DNA from: Sphingomonas swuensis
GTDB taxonomy: Bacteria; Pseudomonadota; Alphaproteobacteria; Sphingomonadales; Sphingomonadaceae
Direction: 5' to 3'
DNA: 64,000 bases
NCBI RefSeq assembly: GCF_039538045.1
Contig: NZ_BAABBQ010000001.1
Coordinates: 1,200,001 to 1,264,000, forward strand
The notes under the pieces were generated by a model that was given only the letters and a program-made list of their open reading frames with translations, searched no databases and was not told the origin of the DNA. Positions 38,678-47,428 of this stretch are shown piece after piece (within the stretch, counting starts at the first letter, position 1; each line of letters starts with the position of its first letter). The position numbers and the translations under genes are program-made.

Positions 38678-40455
38678 CGGATCGAGCTCCAGGGCTTGCT
38701 GAGCAGGACAGCGCAGTTGATGGTCCCGACCAGCGAATAGGTCTGCGGATAGTTGCCCCACAGCTCGCCCGTCTGCGGATCGATATCCTCGGACAATAGC
38801 CCGGCCCCGGTCCGACGCGACAGCATTTCCTCGAACAGCGCGCGCGCGTCCGCCTCGCGCCCTGTCGCCTGAAGCGCCTCGATGAGCCAGAAGGTGCAGA
38901 CGTTGAAGGCGGTCTCGGGCAGGCCGAAGTCATCCTCGGTGGCATAGCGCAGCATGTGCGAGCCGCGCCTCAGCCCCTGTTCGACCGCCTCCAGCGTCCC
39001 GGTGAAGCGCGGGTCGCCGGGCGTGAAGAAGCGCAGGTCGAGCAGCTGGATCAGGCTGGCGTCGAGGTCGTCGCCCTCGAAGGTGGCGGAGATGCGTCCG
39101 CTGTCCTCGCGCCAGGCGGCCTCCTCGATCCGGCTCCGGACGGTGGCGGCGCGTGTCGCCCAGTGGCGCGCCCGCTCGTCCAGCCCGAGTGCTTCCGCGG
39201 CGTGGGCAAGCCGGTCGCAGGCGGCCCAGCACATGGCGGCCGAATAGGTGTGCACATGGCGCCGCGTCCGCAGCTCCCACAAGCCGGCATCGGGCTTGTC
39301 GAACAGTTCGAAGGCACGGTCGCCGACCCGCTCGAGCGAGGCGAAGTCTTCGGCAGTGGCCATTCGGAACAGCCGGTGGTCGAAGAAGGCCTGGACGTTG
39401 GACAGCACGATCTGGCCATAGGCGTCGTGCTGGACCTGCTCATAGGCCTGGTTGCCGACCCGCACCGGACCCATGCCGCGATAGCCCGGCAGTCCTTCCT
39501 CGATCCGCTCCTCAAGCCGTGCCTCGCCGCTTAGCCCGTAGAGGGGCTGGATGTGGCCGCCCTTGGCATCGTCGACGATGTTGCGGAGATAGCCGAGGTA
39601 AAGCTCGAGCACGTCAAGCGCGCCGAGCCGGTTGAGCGCCTGCACCGTATAATAGGCGTCACGGATCCAGCAGTGGCGATAATCCCAGTTGCGCTGCGAC
39701 CCGGCATGCTCCGGAACCGACGTGGTCAGCGCCGCGACGATCGCTCCCGATTCCTCATGCTGGCAGAGCTTGAGCGTGATCGCCGCGCGGATCACCGCTT
39801 CCTGCCACTCGACCGGCGTGGCGAGCCCGCGCACCCATTCCTTCCACTCCGCGGAGGTCCTGCTCAGCATCTCGCCGGCAGCCCGCGCCAGATCGTCGCT
39901 GAACGGCTCGTCCGGGCCAAGGAAGAAGGTCAGCGGCCGCTCCAGACGGAACAGACGTTCCTCGCGGACAACCGTGACGGGCGCATCGGTGGTCAGCCGC
40001 ATCGGAAGGGTCGGGAGCTGGTAGCGGATATGGTTGGACCCGCCCGGCAGCGGTGCGGCAGCCTCGCCCCAGTTCTGCGTCGGCCGCAGCCTCACCCGGA
40101 TCCGCGGACTTCCGCTGACCGGCCGCACGAGCCGGACGAAGGCGGCAGGGCGGAAGGTCCGCCCGAGGCGCGAGAAGCGCGGGCAGAAATCGATGATCTC
40201 GATCGCGTTGCCGGCGGCATCGGACTTGCGGGTGGAGAGGATCGGCGTGTTGCGAAGATAGGATTGCTCGACCTCGGTCTCGCCGTCGAGGTCGATCGCC
40301 CACATGCCCCGTTCGGGCTGCTCACCCCCGAGCAGGCTGGAGAAGAGCGGATCGCCGTCGACCCGCGGGACGCAGGCCCAGACCATCGCGCCGGCGCGAT
40401 CGATGAGCGCGCTGACCTGGCAGTTGCCGATCGGCCAGAGATCGAGCGAGCTCAT
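38674..40455 (-). CDS. glycoside hydrolase family 15 protein (glucoamylase or trehalase)
   Basis: 593 residues without a signal peptide. The N-terminal beta-sandwich (about 1-220) starts MSSLDLWPIGNCQVSALIDRAG. The (alpha/alpha)6 catalytic domain has RNWDYRHCWIRDAYYT, GYRGMGPVRVGNQAYEQVQHDAYGQ and LPETAFNVCTFWLIEAL, all GH15 signatures. GH15 includes glucoamylases and some bacterial trehalases. Its place between otsB and otsA, with ATGA overlaps on both sides, suggests an intracellular role in trehalose or glycogen turnover. Which substrate it takes cannot be told from sequence alone. Confidence 0.9.
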   Translation of the reverse strand: MSSLDLWPIGNCQVSALIDRAGAMVWACVPRVDGDPLFSSLLGGEQPERGMWAIDLDGETEVEQSYLRNTPILSTRKSDAAGNAIEIIDFCPRFSRLGRTFRPAAFVRLVRPVSGSPRIRVRLRPTQNWGEAAAPLPGGSNHIRYQLPTLPMRLTTDAPVTVVREERLFRLERPLTFFLGPDEPFSDDLARAAGEMLSRTSAEWKEWVRGLATPVEWQEAVIRAAITLKLCQHEESGAIVAALTTSVPEHAGSQRNWDYRHCWIRDAYYTVQALNRLGALDVLELYLGYLRNIVDDAKGGHIQPLYGLSGEARLEERIEEGLPGYRGMGPVRVGNQAYEQVQHDAYGQIVLSNVQAFFDHRLFRMATAEDFASLERVGDRAFELFDKPDAGLWELRTRRHVHTYSAAMCWAACDRLAHAAEALGLDERARHWATRAATVRSRIEEAAWREDSGRISATFEGDDLDASLIQLLDLRFFTPGDPRFTGTLEAVEQGLRRGSHMLRYATEDDFGLPETAFNVCTFWLIEALQATGREADARALFEEMLSRRTGAGLLSEDIDPQTGELWGNYPQTYSLVGTINCAVLLSKPWSSIR

Positions 40456-41177
40456 GCCAGCACCTCGCTTGCCTGGGTCAGCCAGCGGTGCACCTCGGTC
40501 ACGCTCGCCAGCCGGAAAGCCGCCTCCGTTTCGCGTTCCTTCCCGACGAGGATGCCCGCGCCACCGAGCCTGCGGACCACGGCAAAGCCATGCTCGTCGG
40601 TAAGGTCGTCGCCGATGAAGACCGGGCGGGTTCCCGCAAGCCGCGGTTCGGCCATCAGGGCTTCGATCGCGGTGCCCTTGTCGCCGTGCGCGGGCTTGAT
40701 CTCGACCACCATCTTGCCCGGCTGGACCTCCATGCCGAGCCGCTCGGCGACAGCCGCTGCGGCCGCGTGGCACTCCTGTTCGGCGGCGGGAGCCTCGCGG
40801 TAGTGGAGGGCGGCACCCATCGGCTTCTCCTCGACGATCACCCCTTCGTGGCGGGCCAAGACGGCACGCAGGTGGCTGAGCCCTTCGTCAAGCGCTGCGC
40901 TGCGCGCAACCGTAACGCCGTCACGCTCGAGACCGTGGCTCCCGACCACCGACACTTGAAGTGGCGCAAGCCATGCGCGGACGTCGGCCGATGCCCGCCC
41001 ACTGACCAATGTCAGCCGTCCCTGGAGCCGCTCCTCGAGCGTCTGCAGCAGGCCGAGCAGCGCCGGCTCCACCCGGATTGCGTCGGGGCGCTCGGCGATG
41101 TCGACGAGCGTTCCGTCGAAGTCGAGGAACAGGGCAGCGTCGCGCAGCAGGGTTTGCGGCGGCGTCGGAAGGGGCAT
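40452..41177 (-). CDS. otsB: trehalose-6-phosphate phosphatase
   Basis: 241 residues, HAD superfamily. The nucleophile motif LFLDFDGTLVDIAE (Asp19, Asp21) is near the N-terminus; TLVSGRASADV and PVFIGDDLTDEHGFAVV complete the phosphatase site. Makes free trehalose from the OtsA product. First gene of the operon, about 64 bases downstream of the predicted transcription start of an EcfG-type promoter. The stop overlaps the GH15 ATG. Confidence 0.95.
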   Translation of the reverse strand: MPLPTPPQTLLRDAALFLDFDGTLVDIAERPDAIRVEPALLGLLQTLEERLQGRLTLVSGRASADVRAWLAPLQVSVVGSHGLERDGVTVARSAALDEGLSHLRAVLARHEGVIVEEKPMGAALHYREAPAAEQECHAAAAAVAERLGMEVQPGKMVVEIKPAHGDKGTAIEALMAEPRLAGTRPVFIGDDLTDEHGFAVVRRLGGAGILVGKERETEAAFRLASVTEVHRWLTQASEVLA

Positions 41178-41247
41178 GGTCCTCGCGTGGGTTCGATGAT
41201 GGAATGAGAGACAGGCAGCAGAGGGGAGCCCGCCGCTGCATCCGGAG

Positions 41248-41272
41248 AACGACACCGTAACGCCCCTGTTCC
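41248..41272 (-). promoter_or_regulatory. EcfG-type general stress promoter of the trehalose operon
   Basis: On the minus strand GGAAC (41272-41268), 16 bases, CGTT (41251-41248). It lies just after the end of the oxidase gene run and upstream of otsB. Trehalose genes are known members of the general stress response in several alphaproteobacteria, which makes this match functionally sensible. Confidence 0.82.
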
Positions 41273-41299
41273 GAAGTATCGCACTTCGGGCGGCCTGGT

Positions 41300-41590
41300 T
41301 CAGGCGAGGAGCGCTGGCAACCCTTGGTAGAGGATCGCCACGCCGGCGAGGCCATAGAGCACCGCGCCCCCTTCGCTGCTCCAGCGCCGGAGTCCGTCCT
41401 CGTCGGCCTGGCGGCGGCGCAGCGTCGCGGCGAGGAGCAGCATCGCGCCGCCGAATGCCAGCGCCGTGACGATGAGAACGAGCACGGCCGCGAGGCTCGA
41501 CCCCGGAAGAAGGCTGGCAATCCCGTAAGCCGCGAAGAAATGGGCGGTCCACAGCAGCATTCCGCCGAGGAGGTGACGCCAGATACCCAT
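41300..41590 (-). CDS. small membrane protein of the oxidase cluster
   Basis: 96 residues with three hydrophobic segments (LLWTAHFFAAYGIASLL, LAAVLVLIVTALAFGGAMLLLAA, LYGLAGVAILYQGLPALL). Its ATG overlaps the stop of the oxidase I+III gene (TGATG), so it is co-translated. No family is recognised; its size and place suggest an accessory or assembly protein of the oxidase. Confidence 0.7.
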   Translation of the reverse strand: MGIWRHLLGGMLLWTAHFFAAYGIASLLPGSSLAAVLVLIVTALAFGGAMLLLAATLRRRQADEDGLRRWSSEGGAVLYGLAGVAILYQGLPALLA

Positions 41591-44127
41591 CACACGCTCG
41601 TCGGGAACAGCCGCAGAAGCAGCGCGGTCGCCGCTCCCTGCGCGCACGTGTAGAGCAGGAACAGGCTGACCACGTCGAAGGTCACGTTGCGCGGACGGGT
41701 GACGAGGCCGCGCGCGGTCCGGGCAGCGAGATAGGCGCCCATCAGCACGACCACCGCGACCAGCTGGCCCTGCAGCGCCAGCATCGCCGCGGCGAAGGCT
41801 CCCTGCGACGTCGTCTCGGGGTCGACCCCCTGCGCCTGCCAGCTCAGCCCATCCGCGATCAGCGCGCCGGTGATCAGCGCGCAGGCGAACAGCAAAGCGG
41901 CGGTCGGGCTCCAGGTTGTCGAGCCCTCGCGGGTGATCAGCCGGCGGCCATAGAGGACCAGCCCGGCCGCAAGCGCATAGGCGGCGGCGATCGGCGCCGC
42001 CCACCAGCGGTCGGTCGGCACGGTCCAATATTCGGGATGGACGCCGTAGAGGAAGAGATAGCCGAACACCGCCATCAGGAAGATCATCGCGGCGACCACG
42101 ATGACGCAGACGATCGCCCACCAGCTGTGCGCGCTTGGCCCGGTCACATAGGTCGGGAGCATGATCCCGGCGCCGACATCGACCTCCTTTTGAGGAACGG
42201 GCCGATCGGTATCCCACAGCCAGCGCAGGATCGACCAGGTCGCGAGCGGCAGGCAGATGATGGCGAGGACATAGGCCTGCACCGTCAGCAGCAGGAAGAA
42301 TCCCGCGGTGAACACCGCGCCCGACAGCGGCCAGACCGAGGGGCCCATCATGATCTGCAGATATTGCGGCTCGGCCCGGAGAGGGCTCGTGATCAGCGTC
42401 TCGCGAAGGCCCGTCGCCGAGTAGGGCAGGAAGTGGCGGCCTTCCTCCACCTCCCTTGCGAGCCCGGGATTGTCCCACAGCGGCGTCCGGCTGCGCACGA
42501 CCGGGATGCTGCGGGTCGAGTAGAGACCGGTCGGGAGCCACTCGAGCGTGCCGCCGCCATAGGTGTTTCCGGCATCGTCGTCGGTGGTGAAGCGGAAATT
42601 GCGGGCAAGGTCGACGAGGAACAGGACGACGCCCGCGGCCAGCACGAACGCACCGACGGTGGAGATGAGGTTGGTCCACTCCCAGTCCATTCCCGGAAGG
42701 TAGGTGTAGACCCGCCGCGGCATACCCATCAGCCCGGTCAGATGCATCGGCAGGAAGGTGATGTGGACGCCTGCGAAGAACAGCCAGAAGATCCACCTGC
42801 CGAGGCGCTCGGAGAGCGGCCGCTTGCTGGTCATCCCGGCCCAATAATAGAATGCCGCGAACACCGGCATCACCGCTCCGCCGATCAGCACATAGTGGAG
42901 ATGCGCGACGATGAAGTGAGTGTCGTGCGCCTGCCAGTCGAACGGCACCATCGCGACCATGACCCCGGTCAGCCCGCCCATCACGAAGGTCACTAATCCG
43001 CCGATCAGGAACAGGGTCGGGACATTGTGGCTCGGCTTGCCGATCGCGAGCGTGGCGATCCAGCTGAACACCTGGATTCCGGCCGGGATGCTGACCGCCA
43101 TGCTCGCGGCCGAGAAGAAGCCGGTCGACAATGCCGGCATGCCGGTGGCGAACATGTGGTGGGCCCACACGCCGAAGCTGATGAAGCCGGTGCCGAGCAG
43201 GGCGAGGACGATCAGCTGGTATCCGACCAGCTCGGCCTTCGCGAGCGCCGAGACCATCATCGATACGAGGCCCGCGGCGGGCAGGAAGATGATGTACACT
43301 TCCGGGTGGCCGAAGAACCAGAAGAGATGCTGCCAGAGCATCGGGTCGCCGCCACGGGTCGGATCGAAGAAGGGCCAGTTGAGCGCCCGTTCCATCTCCA
43401 GCAGCAGCGTCGAGAGGATGACGGACGGGAAGGCGATCAGAATCATTCCGGCGAACACCAGCATCGCCCAGGCGAACAGCGGCATCCGCGCCAGCGTCAT
43501 TCCCGGCGCACGGGTCTTGAGGATACCGACGAGGATTTCGATGGCGCCGGCGATCGCGCTGATCTCGATGAAGCCGATCCCGAGCAGCCAGAAGTCGGCG
43601 TTGATCCCGGGCGAGTAGGTGGTGCTGGTCAGCGGCGGGTACATGAACCAGCCCCCGTCCGGCGCGAGGCCGGCGAAGATCGACGCGAAGAAGCACAGCC
43701 CGCCGACGAAATAGGCCCAGAAGGCGTAGGCCGACAGCCGCGGGAAGGGCAGGTCGCGCGCCGCCAGCATCTGCGGCAGCAGCATCACCCCGATCGCCTC
43801 CATGATCGGGACGGCGAACAGGAACATCATCACCGTGCCGTGCATGGTGAAGAACTGGTTGTAGGTCTCTTGGGGGAGGATGCCGAGTAGCGGCAGCGAC
43901 AGCTGGGCGCGGATCGCAAGCGCCAGCACGCCCGCCAGCAGGAAGAAGAGGAACGCCGTGGCGACGTACCACAGGCCGACGTAGTTGTTGTTGACGATGG
44001 TCAGGCTGGCCCAGCCGGTCGGTGCCTTCCAAATCCGCTCCAGCTCCTCGCGCTCGCTGTCCGGCCGCGCTTCCGCGATCGGGAAGCGGTCGAACAGCTT
44101 GGGATCGAAGCCTGTCTCCGAGGTCAC
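41590..44127 (-). CDS. ctaD: cytochrome c oxidase subunits I and III, fused
   Basis: 845 residues. The first ~560 residues are subunit I, with heme and copper ligands in FTMHGTVMMFLFAVPIMEA, WFFGHPEVYIIFLPA, and HDTHFIVAHLHYVLIGG. The remaining ~280 residues contain about seven more spans and match subunit III. Such I+III fusions are typical of caa3-like aa3 oxidases. The enzyme reduces oxygen to water and pumps protons. GTG 44127 overlaps the subunit II stop (GTGA), so the two subunits are coupled. Confidence 0.94.
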   Translation of the reverse strand: MTSETGFDPKLFDRFPIAEARPDSEREELERIWKAPTGWASLTIVNNNYVGLWYVATAFLFFLLAGVLALAIRAQLSLPLLGILPQETYNQFFTMHGTVMMFLFAVPIMEAIGVMLLPQMLAARDLPFPRLSAYAFWAYFVGGLCFFASIFAGLAPDGGWFMYPPLTSTTYSPGINADFWLLGIGFIEISAIAGAIEILVGILKTRAPGMTLARMPLFAWAMLVFAGMILIAFPSVILSTLLLEMERALNWPFFDPTRGGDPMLWQHLFWFFGHPEVYIIFLPAAGLVSMMVSALAKAELVGYQLIVLALLGTGFISFGVWAHHMFATGMPALSTGFFSAASMAVSIPAGIQVFSWIATLAIGKPSHNVPTLFLIGGLVTFVMGGLTGVMVAMVPFDWQAHDTHFIVAHLHYVLIGGAVMPVFAAFYYWAGMTSKRPLSERLGRWIFWLFFAGVHITFLPMHLTGLMGMPRRVYTYLPGMDWEWTNLISTVGAFVLAAGVVLFLVDLARNFRFTTDDDAGNTYGGGTLEWLPTGLYSTRSIPVVRSRTPLWDNPGLAREVEEGRHFLPYSATGLRETLITSPLRAEPQYLQIMMGPSVWPLSGAVFTAGFFLLLTVQAYVLAIICLPLATWSILRWLWDTDRPVPQKEVDVGAGIMLPTYVTGPSAHSWWAIVCVIVVAAMIFLMAVFGYLFLYGVHPEYWTVPTDRWWAAPIAAAYALAAGLVLYGRRLITREGSTTWSPTAALLFACALITGALIADGLSWQAQGVDPETTSQGAFAAAMLALQGQLVAVVVLMGAYLAARTARGLVTRPRNVTFDVVSLFLLYTCAQGAATALLLRLFPTSV

Positions 44128-45062
44128 TTCTGCGCCTCGAGATAGATGGCGATGTCGGTCAGCTGCTGCCCGTCGAGATTGGTGTAGGGCGGCATCCGGT
44201 TGTTGGGCTTGATCGCCTGGCTGTTGCCGATCCAGCCCATCAGCGTGCCGCGGTTGTTGGGCAGGATCCCGGCGCCGAGCGTGCGGCGGCTGCCGACATG
44301 GGTAAGGTCGGGCCCGGCGAGCCCATTGGCGCCGGTCCCGGCGATCCGGTGGCACGCCGAGCAGCCGGTCTGCTCGAATAGGCGGGCTCCGGCCGAGCCT
44401 GCGAGCACGGGGCTTGTCGCGCGCTGCCGGCGCGCCTCCATCAGGCGGGCGAAGTCGGCCGGTGCATGGGCGACGACGGTGAAGCCCATCAGCGCATGGG
44501 GTCCGCCGCAATATTCGGCGCACTGCCCGCCGAAGACGCCTGGGCGGTCGGCCTGGATCCGCATCAGGTTGCGCCGTCCGGGAATCATATCGAGCTTGCC
44601 CGACAGGCGCGGTACCCAGAAGCTGTGGATGACGTCGGCCGATTGCAGTTCGAGCACCACTGGCTGGCCTGCCGGGATGTGCAGCTCGTTCGCGTCCTGG
44701 ATGACCTCGCGCCCCTCTGTGTCGAGGTAGGCGACCCGCCACCACCACATCTCGCCGGTGATTCGTACCCGCATCTCGTCGCCTGCGACGGGCGCCGACA
44801 GGTGGCGGGTGAGTGATAGCCCGTAGACGAGGAGCGCGGTCAGCACGACCAGCGGGAAGGCCACTCCGCCGATCCAGATCGTGGTCCGCCCGCCGACCTT
44901 CGCCTGCATCGCGGGCCGCCCGAACAGTGCGAGGTAGAGCGCGACCAGCACGACCAGCAGCACCGCCGCGCCCATCGCGAACAGGATCCAGCTCAGCAGC
45001 GAGACCGAGGACGCATAAGGCCCGGCGGGATCGAGCACGGGGGGCGGCCAACCGTCGAACAT
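44124..45062 (-). CDS. ctaC: cytochrome c oxidase subunit II fused to cytochrome c (caa3 type)
   Basis: 312 residues. Two N-terminal membrane helices (VSLLSWILFAMGAAVLLVVLVALYLAL and a second from about 72, WIGGVAFPLVVLTALLVYGL) anchor the CuA domain. MWWWRVAYLD marks the electron-entry aromatic patch, and the CuA ligands are in GGQCAEYCGGPHALMGF with VIHSFWVPRL before it. The C-terminal ~85 residues are a cytochrome c domain with CSACH and a distal PNNRMPPY methionine. No cleavable signal peptide is seen. It follows the minus-strand cytochrome gene by two bases. Confidence 0.94.
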   Translation of the reverse strand: MFDGWPPPVLDPAGPYASSVSLLSWILFAMGAAVLLVVLVALYLALFGRPAMQAKVGGRTTIWIGGVAFPLVVLTALLVYGLSLTRHLSAPVAGDEMRVRITGEMWWWRVAYLDTEGREVIQDANELHIPAGQPVVLELQSADVIHSFWVPRLSGKLDMIPGRRNLMRIQADRPGVFGGQCAEYCGGPHALMGFTVVAHAPADFARLMEARRQRATSPVLAGSAGARLFEQTGCSACHRIAGTGANGLAGPDLTHVGSRRTLGAGILPNNRGTLMGWIGNSQAIKPNNRMPPYTNLDGQQLTDIAIYLEAQK

Positions 45063-45064
45063 GC

Positions 45065-45430
45065 TTATTTGGCTCCCTGGTCGTAGAGGTAGGCGGCGAT
45101 GTCGCGCGCCTCGGTGTCGCTGACGGGCATCGCCGGCATGGCCGATCCGGGCACCAGCGCGGGCGCGTTGCGGATGTAGGTCGTGAGGACGTCGGGCCGG
45201 TTGGGCAACTGGCCGGCGATCAGCGCGCGCTCGGCAAGGCCGTCGAGGCGTGGCCCGACCTTCCCCTCGGGCCAGCGCAGCCCCGGCACCTGGTGGCAAC
45301 TTCCGCAACCGGCGCGCTTGATCGCCTGAAGGCCGCGGCCGGCATCTCCCTCGGCAAGGAACTGCCGCTGGTCGGGCGGCGGCTTGCAGGCGGCGAGCGC
45401 GAGCAGCGCCAGCGGGAACAAGCGGCGCAA
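45065..45430 (-). CDS. cytochrome c lipoprotein
   Basis: About 121 residues. A short lipoprotein signal LRRLFPLALLALAAC is followed by a single cytochrome c domain with the heme site AGCGSCHQVPG and a distal Met in SAMPAMPVSDTEARDIAAYL. It probably passes electrons to the caa3 oxidase whose genes follow two bases later. The best start is TTG 45430; the frame is open far upstream but without a signal sequence. Only 18 bases separate this start from the divergent cytochrome's GTG. Confidence 0.8.
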   Translation of the reverse strand: MRRLFPLALLALAACKPPPDQRQFLAEGDAGRGLQAIKRAGCGSCHQVPGLRWPEGKVGPRLDGLAERALIAGQLPNRPDVLTTYIRNAPALVPGSAMPAMPVSDTEARDIAAYLYDQGAK

Positions 45431-45448
45431 TCCGGCGGTTGCGCGCGG

Positions 45449-46195
45449 GTGCGCAGATTTCTCCCACTGGCCGCGCTTACGCTGCTGAGCGCTTGCACCG
45501 ACGCCGACACCGCCTCGCTCGATCGCTATTCCGAAACCGGCCGACTGATCGCCTTCAGCGGCGCGGACGCCGGAGCCGCCAACGCCTGCGTCACCTGCCA
45601 CGGACTCGAGGGTCGTGGGAACGGAGCCGGCTCGCCGCGCCTTGCCGGTCTTGATGCCGGCTATCTCGAGCGGCAGCTCGAAGCCTATGCCGACGGCCGC
45701 CGCTATCATGCGCAGATGGGGTGGATCGCCGGCAAGCTCGATCCCGACGAGCGCCGCGCGGTCTCGGCCTATTACGCGGGGCTTCCCGCTGCGGCGGGCG
45801 GCACTGGCCCGCTTGCCCGGCTCACCCTTTACCACGAGGGGGATCCGGGGCGCGGCCTCGTCGCCTGCGCCGCCTGCCACGGCGAGCAAGGGCAGGGGCT
45901 CGGCGCCGCCAATCCGCCGCTCGCCGGTCAGCCGCCCGCCTACCTTGCCGAGCAGCTCCGCCTCTGGCGGATCGGCAAGCGGCGCAACGATCCCGGCGAC
46001 GTGATGCTTCGGATCAGCCAACTTCTGACCCCTTCGGAAGCCCGGGCGCTGGCGGACTATTCGGCGCGCCTGCCGGGTGGCCCTCCCAGTCCGGAACTTC
46101 AGGAAGCATCGCCTGCAGCACGTCCTGTCGATCCCAGAAGTGGTGCTTCAGGGCCGCCCCTGCATGAGCCGGAATCAGCAAGAGCAAGGCAATGA
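45449..46195 (+). CDS. diheme cytochrome c lipoprotein (c4-like)
   Basis: 248 residues. The lipoprotein signal VRRFLPLAALTLLSAC precedes two cytochrome c domains with heme sites NACVTCHGLEGRG and ACAACHGEQGQG, and matching SPRLAG and NPPLAG segments, as in c4 cytochromes. The last ~50 residues after SARLPGG are Pro/Ala/Ser-rich and overlap the converging b561 gene by 182 bp. It is the only plus-strand gene inside the oxidase cluster. Start GTG 45449 is chosen by the signal peptide. Confidence 0.82.
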   Translation: MRRFLPLAALTLLSACTDADTASLDRYSETGRLIAFSGADAGAANACVTCHGLEGRGNGAGSPRLAGLDAGYLERQLEAYADGRRYHAQMGWIAGKLDPDERRAVSAYYAGLPAAAGGTGPLARLTLYHEGDPGRGLVACAACHGEQGQGLGAANPPLAGQPPAYLAEQLRLWRIGKRRNDPGDVMLRISQLLTPSEARALADYSARLPGGPPSPELQEASPAARPVDPRSGASGPPLHEPESARARQ

Positions 46196-46685
46196 CCGAG
46201 GCGGTGTGGACGTCCTCGGCAAGGTCGAGGATGACATAGCGGGTCGCGGGCTCGAGCCCCTCGAGCGGCACTTGCGGCCAGGGCAGGATTCCGCCGAGGT
46301 AGAGCGGCCCCGGACTGGCCAGCGACGACCACATCACCCAGCCCGACAGCGGAAGGGTGAAGAAGGTGACGTAGAACAGCATCGCGGTGACGTGCGCCAC
46401 CGTGGTCTGCCAGCCCAGCTTGTCGGCATCGTTGACCGGGTCGGTGATGAGGATCCGCCAGAGGATCCGCAGGACGACGAGCAGCAACACCGGAAGCCCG
46501 GCGGCGCTGTGCACCTGATAGGCATGCACCTTGTCGCCGCCCGGCATCATCCAGTCGGTCCAGAAGCCCCAGCCGATCTGGAACAGGATCAGGAGCGCCA
46601 TCACCCAGTGGAAGGCGATCCCCACCGGCGAGTAGCGCCCGCGGCGCGTATGGCTGTTGCCCCATTGCCGAAGCCGCTCGATCAT
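46014..46685 (-). CDS. cytochrome b561 family protein
   Basis: 223 residues with four membrane spans. Heme-ligand histidines are expected in VGIAFHWVMALLILFQIGWGFW, HAYQVHSAAGLPVLLLVVLRILWR and HTASVIALLLLIPAHAGAALKHHFWDR (read in parts). It matches the bacterial YodB-type b561 domain that moves electrons across the inner membrane. A Pro-rich C-terminal tail of ~35 residues lies in the overlap with the diheme cytochrome gene. The ATG overlaps the ctaG stop (ATGA). Confidence 0.88.
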   Translation of the reverse strand: MIERLRQWGNSHTRRGRYSPVGIAFHWVMALLILFQIGWGFWTDWMMPGGDKVHAYQVHSAAGLPVLLLVVLRILWRILITDPVNDADKLGWQTTVAHVTAMLFYVTFFTLPLSGWVMWSSLASPGPLYLGGILPWPQVPLEGLEPATRYVILDLAEDVHTASVIALLLLIPAHAGAALKHHFWDRQDVLQAMLPEVPDWEGHPAGAPNSPPAPGLPKGSEVG

Positions 46686-47428
46686 GCCGGCAGTTCGCGG
46701 TCCTGCTCGGCCAGCCAGCGCCGGGTGATCGCCAGTGCCGCCGCGAGGTAGAGGCCGGCCGACGGCGCCCACATGATCAGCCCCGCCATCTGCTGGTCCT
46801 CGAGCGGGGCAAGCCCCCACGGCTCGGTGGTCAGGAAGTGCGGCAGGTAGAGCGGGTTGGAAGCGAAGGTGAGCAAAGCCCCGAGCAGCCCCATCTGCAC
46901 CGTGCTGACGAGCAGCGCCGCAACCGCCCCGAGGCTGCTCGAGCGGCGCGCCGCGGCCCAGAAGCCGACCGCCGTCCCGGTGATCGTCAGCTGCATCGTC
47001 CAGTAGAGGAGGTCGCTCGACAGCGCCTCGGCGTAGAAGGCGGGCGCGTGCCACAGCCAGAAGGTCACCGCCTGGAGCCCGGTCCACAATGCCAGCGAGC
47101 CCGGCCAGCGGATCCGCTCTTCGGGCAAGGCGAAGACCAGCAAGGGGGCGAGCACCGCGGCGAGCAGGACGTGGTGGGTCACCCGCGCGGCGAACAGCGC
47201 CGAGCTCAGCGCGCAGAAGGGGCTGACAAAGAGGAACAGCGCAAGGCTGCCCGCCGCGACCAGCAGCCGGCGCTGGCCGGCACCTTGCGCCTGCCGCCAC
47301 AGCCACCAGCCCGCCAGCGCGAGGACGGCGAGGAGCATGGGATCGAGGTTCCAGCGTCCCATGAGGTCGGCCGGCACCGGCGCTGCGCCGCAATAGGGAA
47401 ACCAGAGTTGCGCCCCCGCTGGGTTCAC
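46682..47428 (-). CDS. ctaG: cytochrome c oxidase assembly protein, caa3-type CtaG
   Basis: 248 residues with about seven spans. Typical caa3_CtaG segments are AQLWFPYCGAAPVPADLMGRWNLDPML, SPFCALSSALFAARVTHHVLLAAVLAPLLVFA and LEDQQMAGLIMWAPSAGLYL (read in parts). It aids insertion of copper or maturation of caa3 oxidase. GTG 47428 overlaps the upstream stop (GTGA). Its presence supports the view that the whole minus-strand run builds one oxidase. Confidence 0.9.
   Translation of the reverse strand: MNPAGAQLWFPYCGAAPVPADLMGRWNLDPMLLAVLALAGWWLWRQAQGAGQRRLLVAAGSLALFLFVSPFCALSSALFAARVTHHVLLAAVLAPLLVFALPEERIRWPGSLALWTGLQAVTFWLWHAPAFYAEALSSDLLYWTMQLTITGTAVGFWAAARRSSSLGAVAALLVSTVQMGLLGALLTFASNPLYLPHFLTTEPWGLAPLEDQQMAGLIMWAPSAGLYLAAALAITRRWLAEQDRELPA

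Noticed and set aside
41590..45051. A single 1153-codon frame spanning oxidase subunits II and I+III
   Set aside because: The N-terminal 300 codons are an out-of-frame shadow of subunit II; the real start is GTG 44127 overlapping the subunit II stop.
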